From Crambe crambe (taxonomy: Eukaryota; Porifera; Demospongiae; Poecilosclerida; Crambeidae): DNA of 64,000 nt. The stretch is from contig OZ004587.1 of NCBI GenBank assembly GCA_963924555.1, forward strand, positions 4,526,001 through 4,590,000, in the 5' to 3' direction. Each line of letters begins with the position of its first letter. Position 1 is the first letter of the stretch. The position numbers and the translations under genes are program-made. Shown here piece by piece: positions 12,714-22,200 of this stretch. Below the pieces are notes generated by a model. It worked only from the letters and a program-made list of their open reading frames with translations. It had not been told where the DNA came from and made no database searches.

Positions 12714-14089
12714 TGTGGTCTAAGCTCATTACAAATTACAAATTTAGGTTTAAATTGCAATCTCGTGTTCAGTAGTTTGTATTTTATCTCCAACTCTGGA
12801 ATAGTTTAATCTAACGATATGTACATTCATTTTGGAGTGTCTTCCTTGACTAGTTCTTACTGGGATGTCTGCTGAGTGTCCTGTAGCGGATGCCAAAGAT
12901 CCACCAGCCAACCAAACCTTCATCCTTTGTGATAACGACCAAGGAGTATGTGATGGTCCGGTAGGTTTGTGTCCATACTTTTATGATAGTCATGTATCCA
13001 TAACAGTGTGATGGTGTTCATGCTAGTCTATCAAGCTCCTGGTTGTCCACCCCTGACTTTGTGTACTGGCCTATAAAAAAGATTTTTATTGTTCAAATCT
13101 GTCCCAGAGAAAGTTCTTTGTGACCTGTAATGTTATTGGGGAGGTAGTCTTATTATTGTGAGGCATTTGAACATACATTGGCTACATGACCATACCACAG
13201 TCAGGTCACATGACTTAATGATTCTGCAATATGTAGGTCACAAGGTCGACTTGTGATAATAAGTCACATGACTGATAAGTTGATCAGAGAAAGTTCTTAG
13301 TATTATTTCAAACCATACTGTAGGTCACATGACTTAATGATTCTGTGATGTGTAGGTCACATGATTTGTGAATATAATAAGTCACATGACTGATAAATTG
13401 ATCAAGTGACTTTATTAGGCTGCTGTATGTACTGACAGTATATAGTATCATGTGGACAATACTTCAGAGTTTATTCCTGAGATAAAAGCTGTTATTCTAT
13501 AATATTTACACTACATTTTTCCTTTTTTGTACAGTCATGTAATGGCACAGTGTGTGTTGCTCTCAACCTCACCCAGTGCGAGTGTTCTAACGTTACTCAA
13601 GCCTGTCATGTTTGCTGTGTTTTGAATGGAACGTGCACCTCCACGATTCAAATCGCTAATGACAACATCATGGGACTTCGAGACCAACTCCCTGGACAAA
13701 TGGGCCGAAATATCCAAGTGGGAAGACCATGTGCTAATTTTACTGGCTACTGCGATTTCCTGAACTCTTGCATGCTTGCAAATGAAGATGGAGCCCTTTT
13801 CCGACTTGCCAACCTTCTCTTCAACTCGGCAGCTTTCCGACGATTCCTTGACTTTATTAGGACAATGTGGTGGGTCTTAGTGATAGCTGGTGTTGGATTG
13901 CTCGTTATTCTCTTCTTTGTCGTACTTTTCTTCCACTGTGTCTTGCCTCGTCCTAAACACGTAAAGAGCAGGGAAGAACGAAGATCCATACGTAGACGCC
14001 ACCGAAATCAACAGCATGATGGAGGATACAACACTCAGCAAGATTTCCCTCCTGGACACTATCCCCAGAATTATCATCAGTACAAGTGA
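735..14089 (+). CDS. ADAM10: ADAM10/Kuzbanian metalloprotease, 11 exons, 750 aa
   Basis: This is a type I membrane zinc sheddase (ADAM10 cleaves Notch and other ectodomains). Exons: 735-822, 1235-1367, 3675-3799, 4070-4169, 7086-7401, 7764-8183, 9216-9360, 11466-11631, 12467-12571, 12861-12960, 13535-14089. All phases join, giving 750 aa against 748 in human. Order of parts: signal peptide (about 1-22), prodomain with a candidate switch cysteine (about 180) and a basic KKR cleavage site (about 210-212), catalytic domain with HEAGHNFGSMH (385-395, split between exons 6 and 7), disintegrin region (NLCGNN and CDCG, about 450-530), Cys-rich/stalk region, one TM helix (about 678-702) and a short basic tail ending at K750. 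Introns are GT-AG except intron 9, which is AT-AC. The start codon precedes a clear signal peptide. Confidence 0.95.
1616..1766. mobile_element. Short MITE, TAGCCTC-CCCAGGC family
   Basis: This is a roughly 150-bp palindromic element in ADAM10 intron 2. The left end TAGCCTCATTCCCAGGC and the block TGGTACACACTGACTACGCA are mirrored at the right end (GCAGTCAGTGTATAGCAGGCC ... GAGAACGAG). The termini resemble those of the 9717-10770 and 48946-52681 elements, so it probably belongs to the same superfamily. The right end is eroded and no target duplication is clear. Confidence 0.6.
2946..3012. repeat. (TATG)n microsatellite
   Basis: A tetranucleotide run in ADAM10 intron 2 grades into TGTG. The same motif recurs at 4213-4250 and 4576-4645. 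Confidence 0.9.
3835..4040. repeat. Polypyrimidine C/T-rich intron filler
   Basis: The 270-bp intron 3 of ADAM10 is almost wholly CTCCCC/CACCTACTCCT low-complexity sequence leading to the acceptor at 4069. Open frames reported across it are composition artefacts. Confidence 0.8.
4253..4645 (+). mobile_element. Candidate SINE with (TATG)n tail
   Basis: About 320 bp lie between two (TATG)n tracts. Near its left end GATTCGATCCC (4293-4303) matches a pol III B box, and a possible A-box-like stretch lies upstream. The unit ends in a (TATG)n tail, as many SINEs end in short tandem repeats. It lies in ADAM10 intron 4. The tRNA parent and a target duplication could not be established. Confidence 0.4.
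4646..7085. other. Rest of ADAM10 intron 4
   Basis: This stretch contains no coding exon. It holds a poly-C tract at about 5350-5380, the right end of an eroded hAT-like MITE (CTTCCTACGCCACTG near 5437), and a segment at about 5190-5290 that recurs at 8466-8580. A segment at about 5560-5690 recurs near 22650-22730. A block at about 6000-6030 recurs inverted near 39230-39265. A MITE lies at about 6850-7000 (GGGTTCTCCCCAG mirrored by TTTGGGGAGAACCCT). A T-rich tract immediately precedes the exon 5 acceptor. Confidence 0.6.
8184..9215. other. ADAM10 intron 6
   Basis: This intron splits the HExxHxxxxxH zinc motif between its Ser-Met and final His. It contains a dispersed repeat (8466-8580, also at 5190-5290) and an AT-rich run of TTTACTGATAATGTGCAT-like repeats at about 9020-9180. 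No coding potential is seen. Confidence 0.7.
9717..10770. mobile_element. 1.05-kb non-autonomous TIR element with target duplication
   Basis: The ends are TAGCCTCGTTCCCAGGCC at left and its mirror GGCCTGGGAACGAGGCTA at right. The mirrored arms reach through ACACTGATTGCGCATGCGCA. The flanks are (g)ttacatat at 9708-9716 and (c)ttacatat at 10771-10779, a duplication of 8 bp, or 9 bp with one mismatch. No transposase frame is inside. The termini match the autonomous element at 48946-52681, which suggests mobilisation in trans. It sits in ADAM10 intron 7. Confidence 0.85.
11020..11235. mobile_element. Foldback MITE
   Basis: This is a nearly perfect palindrome of two arms of about 80-90 bp, starting TTCTAAATAAAAAAAGG and carrying TTATGTAGGGATGGCTCTAA at both ends. 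The loop is about 40 bp. It lies 3' of the previous element in ADAM10 intron 7 and would form a long hairpin in the pre-mRNA. Confidence 0.8.
12572..12860 (+). other. U12-type AT-AC intron of ADAM10
   Basis: The donor ATATCCTTTT at 12572 is the U12 consensus. TTCCTTGAC at 12842-12850 matches the U12 branch-site consensus, with the branch A (12849) 11 nt before the AC acceptor at 12859-12860. Joining 12571 to 12861 gives NQTC-GG-MSAECP, which aligns with the Cys-rich segment of other ADAM10 proteins. No GT-AG pair rescues this junction. The intron also contains a poly-G and (GA)n tract at about 12622-12710. Confidence 0.88.
13205..13390. repeat. 119-bp tandem duplication with GTCACATGAC boxes
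   Basis: Two diverged copies in ADAM10 intron 10 each carry two GTCACATGA(C/T) boxes: 13205 and 13263 in the first, 13324 and 13381 in the second, with an extra box at 13356. The octamer TCACATGA is a bHLH-ZIP (MITF/TFE-type) E-box. Regulatory use is inference. Confidence 0.6.
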
Positions 14090-14142
14090 TGGTAGTCTTT
14101 TTCAGGATTGTAATATATACTAATCATTAAAAAAAGTGGAGC

Positions 14143-14148
14143 AATAAA
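14143..14148 (+). terminator. ADAM10 polyadenylation signal
   Basis: A canonical AATAAA lies 54 nt after the ADAM10 stop codon. A second candidate lies near 14229. Confidence 0.6.
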
Positions 14149-14300
14149 TTTAAATTTAATGTCGTTTTTAATTAGTTTAGTGTGACCTTTTTATCTCCCC
14201 ATACATATAATTATTTTTTGTTGATTATAATAAAGTTGGTGCTCGCGCGCGCTTGACATTTGAGGAGGCGAGGCGAGCGCGCGCGGCTTGTATATACCAC

Positions 14301-15025
14301 CATAGACGTAGACTATAGAGGTTCCAGAATGGACTGGAAATGATTAATTACATCCGCCTTGCGGTGTTCCGTATATTTATGGTAATACTTACCGGATATT
14401 GTATTCTGGGCCGGCTGTTTCCATCAATTAATTAACTGTCTAGTGAATTTCTACAACCAAATATGTATCCCAAATGGATAAAAACAATACCATGCAACAC
14501 TGCAAACTTTATATGAACTGCTTATATTACAGTATGAGCTGGATAGGTTAAACTTGGTCCTAGAAAATTACGCAAAGCAGGTATACTATTTGACAAAGAA
14601 AGGTGTAGTAGTTAGTAGCAATGTAGTAGAAAGTTGATATGTATCTTTTAAAACAATTTACTAACATGTACTTCAAGTCCTCAACCACATTAACTATGGA
14701 TGATAGAACTACTTCAGGAGATAAAATTACACAAAGTATTTAGCTATATGCAATTTTAACTGCTAGAGCACACTTTAACTCGAGTTTTGCTCCGACAATA
14801 ATCCCAGGGTCTTGGCATCTTGTAGTATAGTCTCCCTGGCAGAGTTCAGCCTCTTCATAGCCACTTACAAGCTTGTACGGTTAACCACTAAAGTGATCTT
14901 TCCTGTTCATGGAGATACAGCTGCAGCGCAATAGGCGCAACACGGATATCACACGACCGGAAGTGCTTGTTAATATTAATTTAATAGGCGTTTCCAGTCC
15001 ACGTAGGAACCTATATAGTCTATGA
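14301..15025. mobile_element. MITE filling the ADAM10-helicase intergenic space
   Basis: The arms TAGACTATAGAGGTTCC/GGACTGGAAATG at left and their mirror at right (TTTCCAGTCC..GGAACCTATATAGTCTA) bound about 720 bp with no open frame. The right end stops about 40 bp before the helicase ATG, so the helicase promoter probably lies within or overlaps the element. CCGGAAGTG at 14957-14965 is an ETS/GABP-type site inside it. Confidence 0.6.
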
Positions 15026-15062
15026 TACCACGTGGCCTGGTGGCACTGGGACTCTGAGAGCC

Positions 15063-16201
15063 ATGGCTTTAAATTGGTCGAGATATTGTTCTTCGCTGGT
15101 TCGAAACTCGACTTTTATCAACCATTGTCTCATTAGATGTCAATCGTCAGTAGGTGAGTCCTCAAACCAATGGATATTCTCTCAGTTTGGGGGGATGACG
15201 CAATAGACTCTCTAGCTACTTACACTGTTTATACCAACCAAAATAAGCATGCTCAGACGTAAGTACCTGTGTGTATTTTAGTTACTGGACAAAAATTTTC
15301 ATCTGTACCCTTGAACGTCCCATTGTTGATTCTAAAAGCTTAGTGTGTGTGACATGAAACAGCATACCTTGTGGTAATAGAGCATGAATGGGTGACATCA
15401 ATTACTGGTTCCAACCAATAATGCATTTCAAGTGCTGTCCACAAGTCTATACAGCAAGTTTCCTCACCTTTGCCTTATAAAGCCAGAGGTCTAGTTGATA
15501 CAAACCTTTTATTGTACCGAATCACAGTGGACATAGACCTGGGTGATATCTTGAGTACTCTAAAGGCTCTAGCATAGCAGTGCAAAAGTGAGGAACTTGC
15601 TGTACTAGTACAGATGTCTTGGCAGCCAATGAACATTGATGAAATGGCAGCATTGTGTCATCATTATGTTCTAATTATCAGTTTCAAGGTATAGTACCTC
15701 ACATGCCAGAAAATCGCTTTTCGGTAAAAGGACGTTACAAGCACAGACCTCAAGACATAGTAGTGTGCCTGAGCCTGCTGCAGGAGCTGTTCCCTTGACA
15801 ACCACAAATTGGGAGAGTCCATCAAAGGATGCTATTCATATCAACGATGGTGGAAAAGTGGAGAATGTTGGTGGTGGCATTGCACAGTTAGAGACTGAGT
15901 ATGTAACTTGGTAGAGAGAGAGATTGCAAGAGATCCTCGTTCACCAACCCTTTATTCCTTGATTAATTCCACAACTTTACCTTCCTAGTCCACTCGAAAG
16001 TATAAGTAATATAATAATTATAGTCCTACCTTTCCACCTGCAGGGCTCACATTAACAGTCAGTCACAGGTCAATTTTGTCCGGTCATTTTCTGCCTTTAT
16101 CTGATCAATTTTCTATACATATTATTAAACTGCTATTGGATAATCATGTCTGGACAATAATAGAGTGTTATTGTGAGCCCTGACCTGGAAACCCTTCCCC
16201 C

Positions 16202-16233
<32 letters not shown>

Positions 16234-19200
16234 AAAAAAAACCAACAACAACAAACAAACAACTATTTTAGATTGTTGATCTGTGTATGTATGTATGGCC
16301 AGTGAAATTTTATGGCCGATTCCTGTACATTTAGACTCTTATTTTCTTCATACTATCATAATTACTTTCTTTTATAGCATACCTTTTTCATCCTTCCCTT
16401 TGAGTCAGGAAGTCTTGCGGAACTTGAAGGGCATGGGGTGTGACACCACCTTTGAAATCCAAGCTAAGACATTACCTCTGACACTTGAAGGAAGGTAGGT
16501 ATCAGTCGGCATAGAATTATGTAACAGCAAAGGGTTGTAAATTTGGATGGGCTTTAAATGGAGTTATGTGTAATGCTAACAGCTATTGAATATATAGCTA
16601 AGTAAGTAATAATTCAAAGTGTACCAGAATATTTATTTTTGTGGTCATTTCCAACAACGAAAATTTGATCACATGAAAACTATAAATTAATTATCTTTGA
16701 TAATAATTATTAGAGATGTGATTGGACGAGCAGTGACAGGGAGTGGCAAGACACTTGCATATGCTCTTCCTATCATCCACGTCCTCTCAAAAACGTAAGA
16801 TCTAAAATAATTATGATGTTTTAGTTTATACGTGATGATCTAACCACTTAGGAAAGCAACTAGGAACCCTCGGGCTATTGTAATCACTCCAACTAGAGAA
16901 CTCTGCAACCAAGTCTATATGTAAGTGTACTTAGATGTATTTAAAAGTTTAGTGTGTAGCTGTGTATATGTGACAGTCCCATCTTAATCGAATTTGCCAT
17001 GGTCAAAATGCTTTGATGTTCCAAATTTTTGTCATGTGTTCAACAATCTGCAGACCATGGCCACTAGTTATGGTGGGCCAAGTTGTTTTGGACTCACAGA
17101 TAGTGGCTATAGGAGCAGATTGTTGGAGAATTTTAAAGTGACAAGTGCTTGGTGATTGATACAGCTTTCATAGACAGAAAAATATTGAACATTAATAACC
17201 ACACAACATTGTTGCCACATATCTACTAAAATATTTTTATCTTGGTACAGGAGTATCCAGTCTTTGAGTCGAGTTATTGAATGTGTACCTCTGTATGGAG
17301 GTGCTTCCTACCGTTACCAGGCAAGCATTGCATGTATGCTTCAAGTTAAAACTTCATTGTGGGTTAAACTGTAGTGGTGGTTTATTCCAGTGATGACCAT
17401 TGGGTAAACTGTAATGGTGGTTTATTCCAGTGATGACCATTGGGTAAACTATAATGGTGGTTTATTCCACTGATGACCATTGGGTAAACTTATATTAGTC
17501 CAGGAATGACCATTGTGTAAATTTAACTTACTCATATCACTGCATGTACTGAGGGATGCCTGTTGTCCCTTTACCAACCCTAGTGTTGGTCAACTGCAAG
17601 TCTGAAAATGGGCTATAATCAGGGTTCTCCCCAGACATTTTAAGGCATAGCGGACCACTATGCCTTCCACCATGCCTTATGTCTTGCCCCTATGCCTTCA
17701 GTTCTTCCCTTTATGCCTTATTATTCATTATCGGTGGCTGGCTTCTACACAGGGAGCCATCTCAGAACACTTGTAATCATTGGGACCCCTCTCCTTCATG
17801 GTCTTGCCCCTATGCCCTAGGGAGAATTCTGATAATGTTAGAGCTAGAAATAACTGTTAGTCACTGCTCATTTTCCAACATTATTCTTGGAAATGGCTGA
17901 CCAAATATTAGTATTATAAGTACAACCAAAGGCTTTGTAAAGTAATTATGCCCTTTTTATCGGTGTATACAGGAGAATGCTCTTCTGAGAGGTGTGGACG
18001 TGGTTTGTGCCACTCCAGGAAGACTTAATGATCACTTACTGAAGAGGAAAAACTTTGTACGTTTAGAACACAAATTAAGTTTTTAACTAGGCATGAAAGC
18101 TTTAGCTTGCCCCTTTGGAACTTGACATGGAGATATCCAACTGTCGTGCAAATAGATTAGAATCATTCCATGAAGCACGTCAAGTAAAGTTACACTAAAT
18201 TGGATTCATAGACATCCTCTGTTAACCTTAAAGTGTTGCTGTCTAGGGATGTCCTAGGATAATGAGTATGGATGACCCATGTATTTTATAAGATTAAAAT
18301 ATTGATGTGCAAGAACTAATTCTCGTGTGTGTAGGATCTGAGTGACTTGAAGTTTCTTATCCTTGATGAAGCCGACGAACTTCTGACTCCAAATTTCAAG
18401 ATGCAGATTGAGCAGATCCTCGAGGACTCTCCCAAGGATAAGCAGATGATGATGTTCAGTGCCACCCTTCCTCCAGACATACAGAGGATCACCAGGAAGT
18501 GAGTCATGGGGATTGGGCTAGGGCTGGAGAGAGTCCATAACCAGAAGGGTCGAGGTCTGATGGAGGTGGTAGTGGCATATCACAAGTAGATGATGATGTT
18601 CAGTGCCACCCTTGAGTTGTGGGGATTGGGTAATCTGGCGTAGCCGACCCTTTACCTTCCTTTTCTTGGGGGAGGGGGAAGGAGAAAGGGTCTGGTGACC
18701 CTAGCATCAACGACTAGTGTCATTACATCATTTTTGAATATTACATCATGGCAATCATAAACCGGGCTGTGCGCAAGTAATTTACGTGAACAGCATTAGT
18801 TAGAGAAAGGAGAATTCTTGGAGAGTCTAAGAAGTGGGGATCAAGTGATAACAGCCTTGGAGTCACAACAGTGCGTCCCATACACCTAACGCTCGCTCCC
18901 TTGCAGAAGCCCTAGCCTCGTAGTGCTGTATAAGTCGATTGATCCGCCTGCTGTCAGTGCTGATAACTTCTCTAGAAACAGCTACGGCCACGATCGATCC
19001 CATTAAGGGCTCGCAACTTGATCTTGATCCCATAGAAAAGCAAGGGGCAGGCTCCATAAAGCGGATGATTTTAGAAATGCAAGTTTATGGCTATATCACA
19101 TGATGGATCCAAGCGATCTGATTGGCGCGTCGTTTTTCATGTGCGACACAAGTCGTTGATGCTAGGGTCACCAGACCCTTTCTCCTTCCCCCGCCCCCCC

Positions 19201-22200
19201 AAGAAAAGGAAGGTAAAGGGTCGGCTACGCCAGACTAGGGATTGGGGGGGTTAGAGTGCATGCGAACTGGAGGGCAATGGAGGAGATAGTGGCATATCAC
19301 AAGCAGATGATGCACCCTTGAGTAATTGGGATTGGGGGGTTAGAGTGCATGTGAACCGGAGGAGGTAGTGGCATATCACAAGCAGATGATGATGTTCAGT
19401 GCCACCCTTGAGTCGTGGGGATTAAGGGGGTTAGAGTGCATGTGAACCGGAGGGCAATGGAGGAAGTGCAGTGGCACCCTTGAGTCATTGGGATTGGGGG
19501 GTTAGAGTGAAAGAGTCCACCTTTCATGTGAACTGCACTGGAGGGTGATGGAGGGAGTGGCATATCATAGTACCACCCTTCCTTCAGACATGGAGAGGAT
19601 TAGTGAGTCGTGGGGGTGGGGTTTAGAGTGAGAGTATGCGAACCAGATGAGTTTGGGTCGGATGGAGGAGAAAGTGGCATATTGATGGTGTTCAGTGCCA
19701 CCCATGTATGTAGAGGATAACTATATAGGAAGTGAGTCATAGAAGGGAAAAGAGATACAAAGGAGCAGGTCTCAATGGTTTTGTTAATCCCTTATGATGT
19801 ATATCTTTATCTCTGTTATGATAATCTTCCTAGGTATATGAGAAATGCAGAAATGGTTGATCTGGTGACTAACAGGGCACTGGTGCCAGAGTCCATAGTG
19901 CACGAGGTGGGTTATTGCATGTACTTTCATGTTCGCAGTGCACTGAGGTGGGTTGTTGCATCTACTTTCATTCAAGTTGTAAATGGGAAATATATCTGGT
20001 GAGAAATGTGTGGCCAAAAAATCAAAATCTTATACTCCATCAATTGGTGTGTGCACAGTGGTCAACAATGCGCCACACATTATTAGTCGGGTCTTCAAAA
20101 AACATATGCACTTTATACTCTGTATGGAATACCTAGGTTACTAAATTTTAGGGGTGGGGGCAAATGTGTCTTTCATCTTGTAATTAATGTCCTTTGACCC
20201 TACATAGAGAGTGGAAGTGGATGAAGAGGATACCCAGCATGCGATAGCCAATCTTCTGCTTGCCAACAAACCCAAGAGAGCACTCGTCTTCATGAAAACA
20301 AGACGTATGGATGCCGTAAAAACCAATATCCCTCCAAATTTTAATGGTCTAAAACTTTTGTGATTTCATTGTAGACTACAAGGTAATGAAAATCTTCCAC
20401 GAGATTAAAATTAAATACTAAAGTATGCAACGTAGAATGTTTATCACGAAAATAAAGTAATTATTGAGAAAGATAATGAAAGTTTTAGACGTAATATTTG
20501 GAGTTCTTGTATTTGTATTTGTGAGTGTCTTATGTAATATCCAGAGGCTATTCTTGTTCCTAGATTTGGACAATAATGGAGGCTTACAATTTTCATCTAG
20601 CCTCTATTTCCCACGTGTTTTACATAGTGATCATTTTCCATGGAACCTTTGTCATTATATCTTATGTATGCTCAGTTAGCATAAGCATCAATGATGTGCA
20701 TTATTTGGAGTTTTTGGTTTCGTTTGTTTCTTTCTTTAAAGGACCTAGTCCACTTGATATTATTTCTTTGCTATTGTCTTGCAGACCTAACTAGAATCAT
20801 GGCCTCAAGATTGACAAGCCTGGGATTTTCTGCAGACGCACTCAATTCCGACATGTCTCAGGTAATGTTTGTATTGGCCAAGTACATTATGTAGCTCGTG
20901 TGGATGCATGTGTGTGACAATCTTTTGGACAGTCTTTGCTCCTTGGTTTAGAAACTAGTTTGATACTGTATTGTACCATACAAGCATTAATCTGTGGCAT
21001 ACCTATATCTATGCCGTCAGTTTATACAGAGTCATGGCTGCTCTTAGTCTACAAGTCACAGCTGCTTTGTGTATGTGGTGTAGTACAAGCATAGCAACTA
21101 AAAATCATGTCATCAGTCTACCAGTACAAATTGACAAGTCTACAAGTTACATATCGTTTACATTATCAGTCTACAAGTTACATATCAGTACAGTCTACAA
21201 GTTGCAGCATCAGTCTATCTACAAGTTACATATCAGTACAGTCTACAAGTTGCAGCTGCTCTGTATCATTTCTTGTGCCTTTCTAGCTAGGTACATTATT
21301 AGTCTACAAAGTTGCAGTGGACACAGAAGAATGAGAAGGTGATCTATAGCTCTTCACAAAGGTTCAGACTGAAAACTCAAAGAGTTGAGTCCGAAAACAA
21401 CTGATTATTATAATGAAGAAATTCTAGGTAAGTAGCGACTTTTAAGACTCTGAACCCGACGAGACATGACCAGCACTTATCAGCCACTCCCACATAATGA
21501 AAGGTAGGGTTTGATAGATGAGGCTGCTCCCAAACCAATCCAGGGAAGTATTGAGCTCAGGTAGCTTGCTGATATGAAATGGGGGCGACTTTTAAGACAC
21601 TGAACCCGACGAGATATGACTAGCACTTACCAGCCACTACCCCCATGATGAAAGGTAGGGTTTGATAGCTCTTCCCAAATCATCCAAGGAAGTATTGAGC
21701 TCAGGTAGCTTGCTGATATGAAATGGAGGCGACTTTTAAGACTCTGACCTCTACTACCCCAGCTTATGGTTCATGACGAAAGATAGGATTTGATAGGTGA
21801 GACAGTATCAAGCTCAAGTAGCTTGCTGATAAGAAATGGAGGCGACTTTTAAGACTCTGACCTCTACTACCCCAGCTTATGGTTCATGACGAAAGATAGG
21901 ATTTGATAGGTGAGACAGTATTGAGCTCAAGTAGCTTGCTGATATGAAATGGAGGCAACTTTTGAGACTCTGAACCTGAAGGAGACATGACTACGCCAGC
22001 TTGTGGTTCATGATGAAGATTTGGTAGTGAGACTTTTTTCGAATCAATCCAGTGGGATGGCACAAAAGGCATCCTTTCCACAAGAGATTCTGTATGGCTG
22101 GAAATATTGGTGGTCCAAATTGTATTTTGGCGTATTTAATATTAGCAGAATGTGGGCTGGAGTGGCAATGCTGCGCTGCGGGGTTGATCTCTGTCTGCCC

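Noticed and set aside
21323-21342. TGGACACAGAAGAATGAGAA region as the missing helicase exon after exon 11
   Set aside because: It does not give a motif IVa-like segment that connects in frame; the exon at 29732-29788 does.
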